From the NCBI GenBank assembly GCA_030447545.1, contig JAUJOV010000001.1, positions 124,001 to 188,000 on the forward strand: a stretch of DNA of 64,000 nucleotides, written 5' to 3'. A model generated the notes under the pieces. The model was not told the DNA's origin and did not search any database. It was given only the letters and a program-made list of their open reading frames with translations. Origin of the DNA: Sphingomicrobium sp. (GTDB lineage: Bacteria > Pseudomonadota > Alphaproteobacteria > Sphingomonadales > Sphingomonadaceae). Position 1 is the first letter of the stretch, and each line of letters opens with the position of its first letter. A program made the translations under genes and the position numbers. This document shows positions 48,326 to 57,057 of this stretch, in pieces.

Positions 48326-49017
48326 TGCCCAGGCTCGTCCTCCTGCGCCACGGCCAGTCGCAGTGGAACCTCGAGGACCGCTTCACCGGCTGGTGGGACG
48401 TGGGCTTGTCGGAGCGGGGCGTCGGCGAGGCTTTCGAGGCGGGCCGGCTGATGAAGCGGGCGGGCGTGGACTTCGACCTGTGCTTCACCAGCCTGCTCAC
48501 GCGCGCGATCAAGACGCTCGACCTCGCGCTCGAGGAGATGGACCGGCTGTGGCTGCCCGTCACCAAGGACTGGCGCCTCAACGAGCGGCACTATGGCGGG
48601 CTTACCGGGCTCAACAAGCAGGAGATGCGGGAGAAGGTCGGCGCGGAGCAGGTGCAGATCTGGCGCCGCTCGTTCGACGTCCCGCCGCCGCCGATGGAGC
48701 AAGGCAGCCAGTATGACGTGAGCTCCGACCGCCGCTACGCGGGGATCGACGTGCCTCGGGTCGAAAGCCTCAAGGATACGATCGCGCGCGCGCTGCCTTA
48801 TTATGACGCGGCGATCGCTCCGGCGCTGCGCTCGGGCAAGCGGGTGCTCGTCTCCGCCCACGGCAATTCGATCCGCGGGATCATCAAGCATCTGTCGAAC
48901 ATCAGCGACGAGGACATTTTGGGGCTCGAGATCCCGACAGGGCAGCCGATCGTCTACGAGCTGAACGACGATCTTGGCGTGGGTGAGCGCTACTATCTGA
49001 GCGAGCGAGTGGCCTAG
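48325..49017 (+). CDS. gpmA: 2,3-bisphosphoglycerate-dependent phosphoglycerate mutase
   Basis: 230 residues. LVLLRHGQSQWNLEDRFTGW carries the phosphorylated histidine, FTSLLTRAIKTLDLALEEM and LNERHYGGLTGLNKQEMREK are family motifs, and LVSAHGNSIRGIIKHLSN holds the second histidine. It interconverts 3- and 2-phosphoglycerate in glycolysis. Translationally coupled to the M14 peptidase gene by TGATG. A duplicated hairpin follows the stop. Confidence 0.92.
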   Translation: MPRLVLLRHGQSQWNLEDRFTGWWDVGLSERGVGEAFEAGRLMKRAGVDFDLCFTSLLTRAIKTLDLALEEMDRLWLPVTKDWRLNERHYGGLTGLNKQEMREKVGAEQVQIWRRSFDVPPPPMEQGSQYDVSSDRRYAGIDVPRVESLKDTIARALPYYDAAIAPALRSGKRVLVSAHGNSIRGIIKHLSNISDEDILGLEIPTGQPIVYELNDDLGVGERYYLSERVA

Positions 49018-49023
49018 GCCGCC

Positions 49024-49098
49024 GCGGCGGCTCTTCACGCTGCTACGGCAGCTAAGCCGCAGCGGCGGCTCTTCACGCTGCTACGGCAGCTAAGCCGC
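49024..49098. terminator. Tandemly duplicated 38-base hairpin between gpmA and a convergent GGDEF gene
   Basis: Two copies of a 37-base unit (49024-49060 and 49062-49098). Each starts with GCGGCGGCT and ends with AGCCGC, able to form a stem, with CTTCACGCTGCTACGGCAGC inside. The stop codon of the GGDEF gene lies in the second copy. A bidirectional terminator is likely; the tandem copy is unusual. Confidence 0.6.
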
Positions 49099-49667
49099 CG
49101 CTTTCTCGCGGTACATCGCCTGGTCGGGGCGGGCCATCACCGTCTCGGCAGTGTCGCCGGCCGCGATTTGCGTAATTCCGATTGCGACGCTGAGCGGCAG
49201 GCCAGTGCCCTGGAAGCAGAACTCGCAGCCGGCGATCTGCGACACGAGCCGTTCGGCCGTCTCTCGCGCGCTGTTTCGTCGGCATGCTCGAGCAGGATGC
49301 CGAACTCGTCGCCGCCCAGGCGCGCGACGCAGTCGCTTCGGCGCACTCCGCCGGCAAGCGCGCGCGCGACCTGGATGAGCGCCTCGTCGCCGGCCGCATG
49401 GCCGAACGAATCGTTGATCTTCTTCAAGCCGTCGATGTCGACGAACAGCAGGGCCGCGGGGTCGCCATAGCGGGTCACCCGGTCGATAAGGCGCTCGAGC
49501 TGGCGCATGAAGCCGCGGCGGTTGGGAAGCTCGATCAGCGAGTCCTGGTGAGCGAGCCGGTCGAGCATCTCGACGCGCTGCTCGAGCCGCGAGATCTCGC
49601 TGCGCAGGCGCGAGATTTCACCGAGCAAAGCCTCGGCATCGGACGCATCGAGCAGCCTGTCGTCCAT
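49090..49667 (-). pseudogene. Diguanylate cyclase (GGDEF), C-terminus frameshifted
   Basis: ATG 49667 (49700 is possible). A coiled coil (LLGEISRLRSEISRLEQRVE) leads into the GGDEF domain: LIELPNRRGFMRQLERLIDR, LLFVDIDGLKKINDSFGHAA and RLGGDEFGILLEHAD (GGDEF at residues 118-122). Near 49255 the frame slips by one base and TAERLVSQIAGCEFCFQGTG, LPLSVAIGITQIA complete the domain to a TAG at 49090. No sensor domain; the coiled coil may dimerise it. One sequencing indel would explain the shift, and the active site is intact before it. Makes cyclic-di-GMP if functional. Confidence 0.75.
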
Positions 49668-49815
49668 GGTGCCTGAATTCCCCTGTATCGAGCGCGACAT
49701 AACGCGAATCGCACCCCGTGGGAATTGCTCTCGAGCCCAGTATCTGCGTTGCGCCGCCGCCATCCTGTTCCTAAACGGCACGCTTTCGTTTCTGGCTTGA
49801 GAGCGATGCGGCGCG

Positions 49816-50298
49816 ATGGCTGAGCCTATGGTCGGGATCATCATGGGCAGCAGCTCCGACTGGGACACGATGCGCCATGCCGCCGAGACCCTCGAGCGCC
49901 TGGGGGTCGCGCACGAGGTCAGGATCGTCTCGGCGCATCGCACCCCAAGGCGGCTCTACGATTACGCCTCTTCTGCCAGGGAGCGGGGCCTGAAGGTGAT
50001 TATCGCCGGGGCCGGCGGGGCCGCGCACCTGCCGGGGATGACCGCGTCGATGACCAGCCTTCCAGTGCTCGGAGTGCCGGTCGAGTCGCAGTCGCTCGGC
50101 GGCCTCGACAGCCTTCTGTCGATCGTCCAGATGCCCGCCGGAGTGCCCGTCGGAACGCTTGCGGTCGGGCGCGCCGGAGCAGTCAACGCAGCGCTGCTCG
50201 CCGCCGCAATCCTCGCGACCTGCGACGCTGAGCTCCAGGCGCGGCTCGACCTTTATCGCGACGAGCAGACCCGCTCGGTGGCCGAAACGCCCGAATGA
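49816..50298 (+). CDS. purE: N5-carboxyaminoimidazole ribonucleotide mutase
   Basis: 160 residues of class I Pur[58 protein letters not shown] and [20 protein letters not shown]. Converts N5-CAIR to CAIR in purine synthesis. purK overlaps by four bases (ATGA). Confidence 0.95.
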   Translation: MAEPMVGIIMGSSSDWDTMRHAAETLERLGVAHEVRIVSAHRTPRRLYDYASSARERGLKVIIAGAGGAAHLPGMTASMTSLPVLGVPVESQSLGGLDSLLSIVQMPAGVPVGTLAVGRAGAVNAALLAAAILATCDAELQARLDLYRDEQTRSVAETPE

Positions 50299-51362
50299 GT
50301 CTTGCCCCGGGCTCGACCGTCGGGATCGTCGGCGGAGGCCAGCTCGGCCGGATGCTGGCGATCGCGGCGGCCCAGCTCGGCTACAAGTGCCACATCCTCG
50401 ACCCGCACGAGCATCCCTGCGCGGCCGACGTCGCCGCTTCCTTCACGCGCGCGGCCTACGACGATGCCGCTGCGCTCGAGGCGTTCGCCCAGGCAGTCGA
50501 CGTCGCCACTTACGAGTTCGAGAATCTGCCGGTCGAGCCGCTTGGCCGGCTGGGCGAGAAGCTGCGGCCGGGCCGGAAGTCGCTCGCCGTCGCTCAGGAC
50601 CGGGCCGAGGAGAAAAGCTTCATCGAAGCCAGCGGCACTCGGGTCGCTCCGTGGCGCGCGGTCGCAAGCCTCGGCGAGGTCGGGGCGGCAGTCGCCGAGC
50701 TCGGGCTGCCGCTGGTGCTGAAGACCCGGCGGTACGGATATGACGGCAAGGGCCAGGCCTGGATCCGCGAGGCGGCCGAGGCCGAGGCGGCGTGGAACGC
50801 GATTGCGCACGAGCCCGCGATCGCCGAGGCCGGAGTCGACTTCGCGGCGGAATATTCGGTGATCCTCGCGCGCTGGGCCGATGGAACGACGCGATTCTGG
50901 GACAGCCCGGAAAACGTTCATGAGGGCGGGATCCTCAGGCGCTCGAGCGTGCCCTGCGGCCCGGCAGTCGCGCCCCAGGTTCCCGAGGCCCGCGCGGCGG
51001 CCGGACGGATCGCCGACGCGCTCGGCCACGTCGGCGTTCTCACGGTCGAATTCTTCGCCAGCGCCCAGGGCCCGCTGGTCAACGAGATCGCGCCGCGAGT
51101 CCACAACAGCGGCCACTGGACGATCGAAGGGGCGGAGACGTCGCAGTTCGAGCAGCACATCCGCGCGATCTGCGGCCTTGCGCCAGGCTCGACGCGCCTC
51201 GCGGGCGCTTCGGCAGTGATGGAAAATCTGATCGGCGAGGAGGTCAACCGCTGGCCCGAGCTGCTCGCTCGAGCCGGAGCCCATGTGCACATCTACGGCA
51301 AGGGCGAGGCGCGCTCCGGCCGCAAGATGGGGCACCTCACGACGGTGAACGGCGGAGGCTGA
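50295..51362 (+). CDS. purK: N5-carboxyaminoimidazole ribonucleotide synthetase
   Basis: 355-residue ATP-grasp enzyme: [20 protein letters not shown] at the N-terminal domain, [20 protein letters not shown] in the ATP-grasp loop, [20 protein letters not shown] and [20 protein letters not shown] in the metal and substrate site. It carboxylates AIR with ATP and bicarbonate, supplying PurE, its operon partner. Confidence 0.95.
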   Translation: MSLAPGSTVGIVGGGQLGRMLAIAAAQLGYKCHILDPHEHPCAADVAASFTRAAYDDAAALEAFAQAVDVATYEFENLPVEPLGRLGEKLRPGRKSLAVAQDRAEEKSFIEASGTRVAPWRAVASLGEVGAAVAELGLPLVLKTRRYGYDGKGQAWIREAAEAEAAWNAIAHEPAIAEAGVDFAAEYSVILARWADGTTRFWDSPENVHEGGILRRSSVPCGPAVAPQVPEARAAAGRIADALGHVGVLTVEFFASAQGPLVNEIAPRVHNSGHWTIEGAETSQFEQHIRAICGLAPGSTRLAGASAVMENLIGEEVNRWPELLARAGAHVHIYGKGEARSGRKMGHLTTVNGGG

Positions 51363-51492
51363 GGCTTCTCCGTTTCGGACCTGTCGTTGATTGGCTGTTA
51401 GCCGATCGAGCGACAAGGAACGCGCTTAACGACCTCGCTCGGTGCAGGGTCAGTGGGCAGATGCTCGCATTGGCTGGGGTGAAAAAGCGCAC

Positions 51493-52738
51493 ATGAATCT
51501 TGTCCCGTTCATCACTCGTGCCGTGGCGATCGATGAAAATTCGACGCAGCTGAACCGCATCCTTCGAGCGATCCGGACGCACCTCGACATGGACGTGGCG
51601 TTCATCTCCGAGTTCGTCGACGGCCACCGCGTGTTTCGCGAGATCGACGCTGCGGAGGGCTGCGAGTGCATCGAGGTCGAAGGATCCGATCCGCTCGGCG
51701 AAAGCTATTGCTACTGGGTTGCGGAAGGCAGGCTGCCCAAGCTTATCCGCGACCCGGCCGACCATCCGCTGACCGCCATGCTGCCCGCGACCAACAGGGT
51801 GCCCGTGGGCGCGCATCTCAGCGTTCCGATCAAGCTGCGCGACGGCAGCGTCTATGGCACCTTCTGCTGCTTCAGCTTCTCGCCCGATCGATCGCTGACC
51901 AGCCGTGACCTGTCGACAGCGGAGGCGTTCGCCCAGGTCGCTGGCGAGCTGATCGACGACGCCCTCGAGAGGGAGAGCGAGAGCCAGCGAACCGTGGAAC
52001 GCATCTCGTTGATTCTCGCGACTCGCAACCTGGATATCGTCTACCAGCCGGCCATCCGGCTCGACGCCCCGGGAGTGGCCTTCGGTCGAGGCGCTCGCCC
52101 GCTTCCCGGGTGAGCCCTACGAGCCGCCCAACCGCTGGTTTGCCGCTGCGGCTCGAGTGGGGCTGACGGTCGAGCTCGAGATGCTCGCGATCGAGCGCGC
52201 GCTCGAGGGACTGTCGAAGCTTCCGGCGAAAACCGCGATCAGCGTCAACATCTGTGCCGAGACGGTGCTGAGCGCCGAATTCGCAAAGCTCATCGAGCCG
52301 GCGCCGCTCGATCGCATCATCCTGGAGATCACCGAGCACGACCTGGTGACCAGCTACGCCCAGCTGATGGGGGCCTTGCAACCGCTCCGCGCACGAGGCT
52401 TGCGGCTTGCCGTCGATGACGCCGGAGCGACCTACTCGACCTTCCGGCACATCGTTCTGGTCCGGCCGGACATGATCAAGCTCGACATGAGCCTCGGCCG
52501 CGGCATCGATTCGGACCCGGCGCGGCGCGCACTCGCTTCGGCGCTGATCACCCTGGCGCGCGAGATCGGAAGCGAGGTCGTCGCCGAGGGCGTCGAAACC
52601 GCGGGCGAGCTCCGCCGGCTGCGCGAGCTTGGAGTCACTCTCGCCCAGGGCCACCTGATCGCCCGTCCGGGCCCTCCAGGCGCGGTTTCCGCACGGGCGG
52701 GCGCCAAGGCGCGGCTGGAGACGTCCTCGGAGCTGTAG
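51493..52738 (+). pseudogene. GAF-EAL cyclic-di-GMP phosphodiesterase, one-base frameshift
   Basis: ATG 51493. A GAF-type domain (LRAIRTHLDMDVAFISEFVD, ESYCYWVAEGRLPKLIRDPA, VPIKLRDGSVYGTFCCFSFS) is followed by the EAL domain. One base near 52085 separates LDIVYQPAIRLDAPGV from the second frame, VEALARFPGEPYEPPNRWFA. The EAL residues are kept: E in VEALARF, N in SVNICAET, E in ILEITEHD, D-D in LAVDDAGATYSTF (normally D-D-F-G-T-G), K in MIKLDMS and E in VAEGVETAG. So the active site looks complete apart from the shift and a variant loop 6. Probably degrades cyclic-di-GMP. Confidence 0.75.
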
Positions 52739-52811
52739 TGAACGGGCGCATTCGCGCGCTTGAACGCGATGCTCGGGAACCGAGCAGCACCCCCTTCGTC
52801 ATTGCCGGGCA

Positions 52812-53201
52812 ATGGTGCGCACCAGCGAGGATTCGAAGCAGGGGATCCAAGGCCTAGGCGTGCTGGTCGTAGAGGATTCGCCGGTAGTCGCGCCCAATGT
52901 GCACGACATCCAGACCGATCTCGGCTGCACGGTGGTCGGCCCGGCACACAACATCGCGCGGGCACGCGAGCTCGCCCAGGAAGAGCAGTTCGACGTTGCC
53001 GTCGTCGACCTTCACATCCGCGGTGACAAGATCTTCCCGATTCTCGACATGCTCGAGGCGCGCGGAGTCCCGTTCATCATCACCAGCGGCTATGCCGACT
53101 GGACCATGCCGGACAAATGGCAGGACCGGCCGCGGCTGGCCAAGCCCTATACGATCGACACCCTCCAGAACGCGCTCGAGGAGCTGGTCGCCGCCCGCTG
53201 A
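52812..53201 (+). CDS. Stand-alone response-regulator receiver domain
   Basis: 129 residues: LGVLVVEDSPVVAPNVHDIQ (acidic pair), FDVAVVDLHIRGD with the phosphoacceptor D66, FIITSGYADW with the T/S switch, and RLAKPYTIDTLQNAL with K111. No output domain, so it acts by phosphotransfer or protein contact. It is 73 bases after the GAF-EAL gene and could belong to the same signalling unit; no histidine kinase is adjacent. Confidence 0.85.
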   Translation: MVRTSEDSKQGIQGLGVLVVEDSPVVAPNVHDIQTDLGCTVVGPAHNIARARELAQEEQFDVAVVDLHIRGDKIFPILDMLEARGVPFIITSGYADWTMPDKWQDRPRLAKPYTIDTLQNALEELVAAR

Positions 53202-53259
53202 GCCTTTGGTCCGGTCCGGATCGTTACGGAACCTCAAGGTTCTTCAACCGTTTTTTCGC

Positions 53260-53728
53260 GTGCAGGCCCCGAAGCACGGGCGGGGGGCATCGGGGCGTAA
53301 ACTTGCACTTGCCGCGCTGCTCGGCAGCTCAATCGCGCTCCATGGCTGCGCGACGGTTCCGGCCACGACGGCGACGGCTTCCGGCAAAATGTGCGGAACC
53401 TACGGCTACATCGACGTCAACAATGACGGCATCATCACCGGCACCGAGTGGACCACCTACCGGACCAACGCCTACGGCCATTGGGACGTCAACAAGGACG
53501 GCCGGATCGACCGCGCCGAGTTCGAGAATTGCTGGCGCGGCGGCGGCTTCTACCGGCAGGCAGGCTACAGCCCCGACTATTGGACCCACTACTGGACCGC
53601 GTTCGACGCGAATAACGACGGCTACCTGTCGAACGAGGAATATTGGTCGGCATCGGCCTGGAGCCGGATGGACGCGAAACGCCAACGGGCGGATCGACGC
53701 CAACGAGTGGGTGTGGTGGCGGATGTAG
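53260..53728 (+). pseudogene. EF-hand lipoprotein, one-base frameshift near the end
   Basis: Start GTG 53260 is a guess. A lipobox occurs at LGSSIALHGC. The mature part has four EF-hand-like calcium loops, DVNNDGIITGTEW, DVNKDGRIDRAEF, DANNDGYLSNEEY and DANANGRIDANEW; the last is visible only after correcting an extra A in GCGAAACGCC (about 53678). After correction the protein ends in WVWWRM at 53728. It may bind calcium in the periplasm. The single extra base in a short A-run suggests a sequencing error. Confidence 0.65.
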
Positions 53729-53863
53729 TGCCGCTTCCAGGTTGAGCGAGTGGCGGCTAGACGGGGGCTTGGCAGCGCGACTGCCGGCCCCCGGGGCACG
53801 CGAAGCTTACACAATCTTAACTGTCGCGGGGCCATTCCTCCTCAAGAAGGAGTGCGCGTGCCC

Positions 53864-54340
53864 ATGGCCATCCTTGCGCAACTGCAGGAAGCCGACAGCA
53901 GCGAACGCCGCGGCGCAGCCCGCCGGCGGCTCCAGCTCGAGACGGCTGGCGCGACCCAGGCGACTCCGAACATCCGCGTCATGATCCACGATCTGTCGGT
54001 GAGCGGGCTGCTGATCGAGACCTTCGCGCAGTTTTCGATTGGCGAGCGAATCGAGCTGCAGCTTCCCGAGGCCGGCGCGGCCGAGGCGCTGATCGTGTGG
54101 AACAGCGGGCGCTATTTCGGCTGCCGTTTCGCCCAGCCGATCTCGACCGCAACGGTCAGCGCGGCCTTGCTGCTCAGCCCCGGCCATTCGGCGAATGCGG
54201 ACAGTGCGCAGCTCATTTCCGTGGCGCTCAGCGAGCTTCGCGCGCTGGCCTCGCGGGTCGAGCACATCACCGACAAGCTCCACCAGGCGATTGACGATCG
54301 TGGCGCCCCCCAGGCCGAGGGCACGCGCGAACAAAGCTGA
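53864..54340 (+). CDS. PilZ-domain protein
   Basis: 158 residues from ATG 53864; in-frame GTG codons at 53852 and 53858 are alternatives close to the AAGGAG site. ERRGAARRRLQLETAGA carries the R-x-x-x-R type motif and IRVMIHDLSVSGLLIETFAQ the D-x-S-x-x-G motif that bind cyclic-di-GMP; ELQLPEAGAAEALIVWNSGR is the barrel core. The C-terminal helix (SELRALASRVEHITDKLHQA) may form a coiled coil. It lies in the same 5-kb neighbourhood as a GGDEF and an EAL protein and is a likely effector of their signal. Confidence 0.82.
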   Translation: MAILAQLQEADSSERRGAARRRLQLETAGATQATPNIRVMIHDLSVSGLLIETFAQFSIGERIELQLPEAGAAEALIVWNSGRYFGCRFAQPISTATVSAALLLSPGHSANADSAQLISVALSELRALASRVEHITDKLHQAIDDRGAPQAEGTREQS

Positions 54341-54426
54341 AGGGCCGCGGGAGCGGCGCGTATACGGTGCAACCCGGCGTCGCATTCGCTAAGACAGGCG
54401 AAGTCACGACAGCCAAGGACCGCCCG
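54341..54426 (+). promoter_or_regulatory. Short gap before the DUF885 lipoprotein gene
   Basis: 86 bases between the PilZ stop and the TTG start. No clear promoter or terminator; a weak start and a close upstream gene suggest cotranscription. Low information. Confidence 0.2.
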
Positions 54427-56283
54427 TTGAAGCACGCTCTATCCGTCTGCGCCCTTCTCCTTCTCTCCACGGCCTGCGCAACCGCGCCGGCTCCGCCGCC
54501 AGCGCCGGCGCCCGCGCCACCGCCCGCCGCACTTGCGCCGGTCCCGCCGGCCGACGCCGCGGCCGAAGACCGGCGGCTCAGCGCCTTTCTCGACGCCGCA
54601 TTCGAGGAACAGGCGGCGCGCAGCCCGCAATTCCTGACCGCGCTCGGGCGCAAGGACCAGTACGACCGGCTCAACATCCACACGGACGAATATAGCCAGC
54701 AGGGCCTCGCGCTCGCGCAGCGGCAGCTGCAGCAGATGCGGGCCCGGTTCGACCCGGCGCGCCTCAGCCCCGCCGGGCGGCTCAGCTATCGCCTGTTCGA
54801 GGAGGAGATCGAACAGGACGTCGAGAACTTCCGCTGGCGCTGGCACGGCTATGAGGCGGACACCAACGGCAGCCCGACGGGCGCGATCCCGGTCTTCCTG
54901 ATCAACCAGCACCGGGTCGCGAGCGTGGCCGATGCCGAGGCCTACATCTCGCGCCTGCGCGAGGTCGAGCGGGTGATGGGCGAGATCACCGCCAACATGC
55001 GCCGGCAGGCGGCGATGGGCGTGGTTCCGCCGCGCTTCAATTTCGAGCCGGTGCGTGCCGATGCCCGCCGGGTGCTTGCCGGCGCGCCGTTCAGGGCGGG
55101 AGCCGACACGCCGGTGTTCGCCGACTTCAAGTCGAAGGTGAACAAGCTCGACATTGCCGAGGCGGAAAAGGCGCGGCTGATCGCCGCTGCGCGCGAGGCG
55201 CTGACCGGTCCGTTCCACCGCGGCTACCGGACATTCCTCGGCACCTGGGACGCTCTCGAGCGGCAGGCGACCGGCAACCGCGGGGCGTGGAGCCTGCCCG
55301 AGGGCGACGCTTATTATGCCCACCAGCTCGAGGGTTCGACGACGACGGATCTGACCGCAGACCAGATCCACCGGATCGGGCTCGAGCAGGTCGCGCGAAT
55401 CCATGGCCAGATGGAGCGGATCAAGGGGCAGGTTGGGTTCAAGGGTACGCGGCAGGAATTCTTCCAGCACATCATCACCAGCCCGCAGTTCAAATATCCG
55501 AACACGGAGGCGGGCCGGCAGCAATATCTCGCAGACGCGCGGCGCTACATCGCCCAGGTGATGGCGGTTGCGCCGCAATGGTTCCGGCGCTTGCCCAAGG
55601 CGCCGCTCGAGGTGCGCGCGGTGGAGGCGTGGCGACAGGAGACCGCTCCGGTCGCCTTCTACAACCGTCCGTCGGAGGACGGGTCGCGGCCGGGCATCTA
55701 CTACGTGAACCTCGCCGACATGACGCAGGTGCTCAAACCGCAGATCGAAGCCATCAGCTATCATGAGGGCGCGCCCGGGCACCATTTCCAGAGCGCGCTT
55801 GCGCAGGAGCTGCCCGACGTGCCGAAGTTCCGCCGCTTCGGCGGCTATGGCGCCTACGGTGAAGGCTGGGGGCTCTATTCGGAAGCACTGGGCAAGGAGA
55901 TGGGATTCTACCAGGACCCGATCTCGGAGCTTGGCATGTATTCGACCCAGCTGTGGCGGGCGGTGCGGCTGGTGGTCGACACGGGCATCCACTCGAGGCG
56001 CTGGACCCGCGAGCAGGCGATCCAATATTTCGTCGACAATGCTTTGCTGTCGCGGCGCGATGCCACGAAGGAAGTGGAGCGCTACTTCAACTGGCCCGGC
56101 CAGGCGACGAGCTACAAGATCGGCCAGCTCAAGATCCTGGAGCTGCGCGACCGGGCGCGCCAGGCGCTCGGGGACCGGTTCGACATCCGCGACTTCCATG
56201 CGGTCGTGCTGGAGAACGGAGCAGTGCCGCTCGACGTGCTCGAGGAGCTGGTCGACGCCTATATTGCGCAACGCAGGGGGTGA
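54427..56283 (+). CDS. DUF885-family lipoprotein, presumed metallo-hydrolase
   Basis: Start TTG 54427 gives a lipoprotein signal ([13 protein letters not shown]) and a Pro/Ala linker; the track start at 54367 is upstream. About 618 residues. [20 protein letters not shown] is the conserved H-E-G-x-P-G-H-H motif of DUF885, with [20 protein letters not shown] and [20 protein letters not shown] later. It is probably a periplasmic metallopeptidase. An inactive paralogue is at 9683-11403. The stop overlaps the GTG of the protease gene. Confidence 0.82.
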   Translation: MKHALSVCALLLLSTACATAPAPPPAPAPAPPPAALAPVPPADAAAEDRRLSAFLDAAFEEQAARSPQFLTALGRKDQYDRLNIHTDEYSQQGLALAQRQLQQMRARFDPARLSPAGRLSYRLFEEEIEQDVENFRWRWHGYEADTNGSPTGAIPVFLINQHRVASVADAEAYISRLREVERVMGEITANMRRQAAMGVVPPRFNFEPVRADARRVLAGAPFRAGADTPVFADFKSKVNKLDIAEAEKARLIAAAREALTGPFHRGYRTFLGTWDALERQATGNRGAWSLPEGDAYYAHQLEGSTTTDLTADQIHRIGLEQVARIHGQMERIKGQVGFKGTRQEFFQHIITSPQFKYPNTEAGRQQYLADARRYIAQVMAVAPQWFRRLPKAPLEVRAVEAWRQETAPVAFYNRPSEDGSRPGIYYVNLADMTQVLKPQIEAISYHEGAPGHHFQSALAQELPDVPKFRRFGGYGAYGEGWGLYSEALGKEMGFYQDPISELGMYSTQLWRAVRLVVDTGIHSRRWTREQAIQYFVDNALLSRRDATKEVERYFNWPGQATSYKIGQLKILELRDRARQALGDRFDIRDFHAVVLENGAVPLDVLEELVDAYIAQRRG

Positions 56284-56927
56284 TCGTCGGTCCGTTGAGG
56301 GCGCTCGCGCTCGCCGCGCTTCTGCTCGCCCGCGCTTGCCGGCAGGACGCCGCGCCTGCGCCTGCGCCCGAGTACAACCCCGAAGAGGCAGGCACGGTCG
56401 ACCACGCGATGTGCCTGCTCGGCTTTGCCGCAGTGCCGCTTCGCGAGGTCTCGACCGGGCATCACCTGGTCGAAGCCACGCTCAACGGTGAGAAAGGAAG
56501 CTTCGTCCTCGATACCGGCGCCAACGCGACCGTGCTCGACGCGGGGCACGTCCAGCGCTTCCGCGTCGGCGGGCGCTCCGGCGGCTCCGGAGGCGCGATC
56601 GGCGTCGGCGGCGGCGGAAGCGCGAACCAGGTCGGGATCACAAGCCTGCGCGTTGGCCCGGTCGACATCCGGCAAAGGCGGATCGTCACCACCGATCTGT
56701 CGCAACTGCTCGGCGTGATGAGCCGCATCACCGGGCGCACCGTCTACGGCATCATCGGGCAGGACGTGCTGCAGGAGCACCGGGCGATCATCGATGTGGC
56801 GCGCCCTATGCTTTATCTGATGGAGCAGGACCGGGACCCGGCGCCGGTGCCTGCGGAACGGTGCCGCTCGGCGGAGAGCGAAGGTGAGTCGGCTCCGGAG
56901 GCGGCACGCGGGCGGTCACGCGAGTAA
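56280..56927 (+). CDS. Retropepsin-like aspartic protease, lipoprotein
   Basis: 215 residues from GTG 56280, overlapping the DUF885 stop. A short signal (LRALALAALLLARAC) suggests a lipoprotein. EKGSFVLDTGANATVLDAGH carries the single D-T-G-A active-site motif of bacterial retropepsins (TIGR02281/gag-asp family), with TVYGIIGQDVLQEHRAIIDV as the second conserved strand (G-I-I-G-x-D). Between lies a Gly/Ser-rich flap. Active as a dimer. The last codons and the TAA stop are encoded within the hairpin at 56915-56937, which is repeated after lepA. Confidence 0.8.
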   Translation: MIVGPLRALALAALLLARACRQDAAPAPAPEYNPEEAGTVDHAMCLLGFAAVPLREVSTGHHLVEATLNGEKGSFVLDTGANATVLDAGHVQRFRVGGRSGGSGGAIGVGGGGSANQVGITSLRVGPVDIRQRRIVTTDLSQLLGVMSRITGRTVYGIIGQDVLQEHRAIIDVARPMLYLMEQDRDPAPVPAERCRSAESEGESAPEAARGRSRE

Positions 56928-56972
56928 ATCGCGTGACGTCAGACCTGTCGCGACGCCGGAGGTTTTCCGGCG
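56915..56972. repeat. Family B hairpin (GTAAA loop) plus terminator-like stem
   Basis: GTCACGCGA, loop GTAAA, TCGCGTGAC is a perfect 9-bp stem; 16 bases later CGCCGGA, GGTTT, TCCGGCG is a 7-bp stem. The first stem has a counterpart on the minus strand after lepA with a different stem but the same loop. It separates the convergent protease and M16 peptidase genes. Confidence 0.65.
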
Positions 56973-57057
56973 GCGCGCAGGCTGGCTGGCCTTCGCCGTC
57001 TCTACGCGCTGCTGACGATTGCTGCGCAATCGCTGCGCTGCGCTCGGCGGCTCCGGC

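Noticed and set aside
54439-56271. 610-residue minus-strand ORF
   Set aside because: Shadow of the intact DUF885 gene in high-GC sequence.
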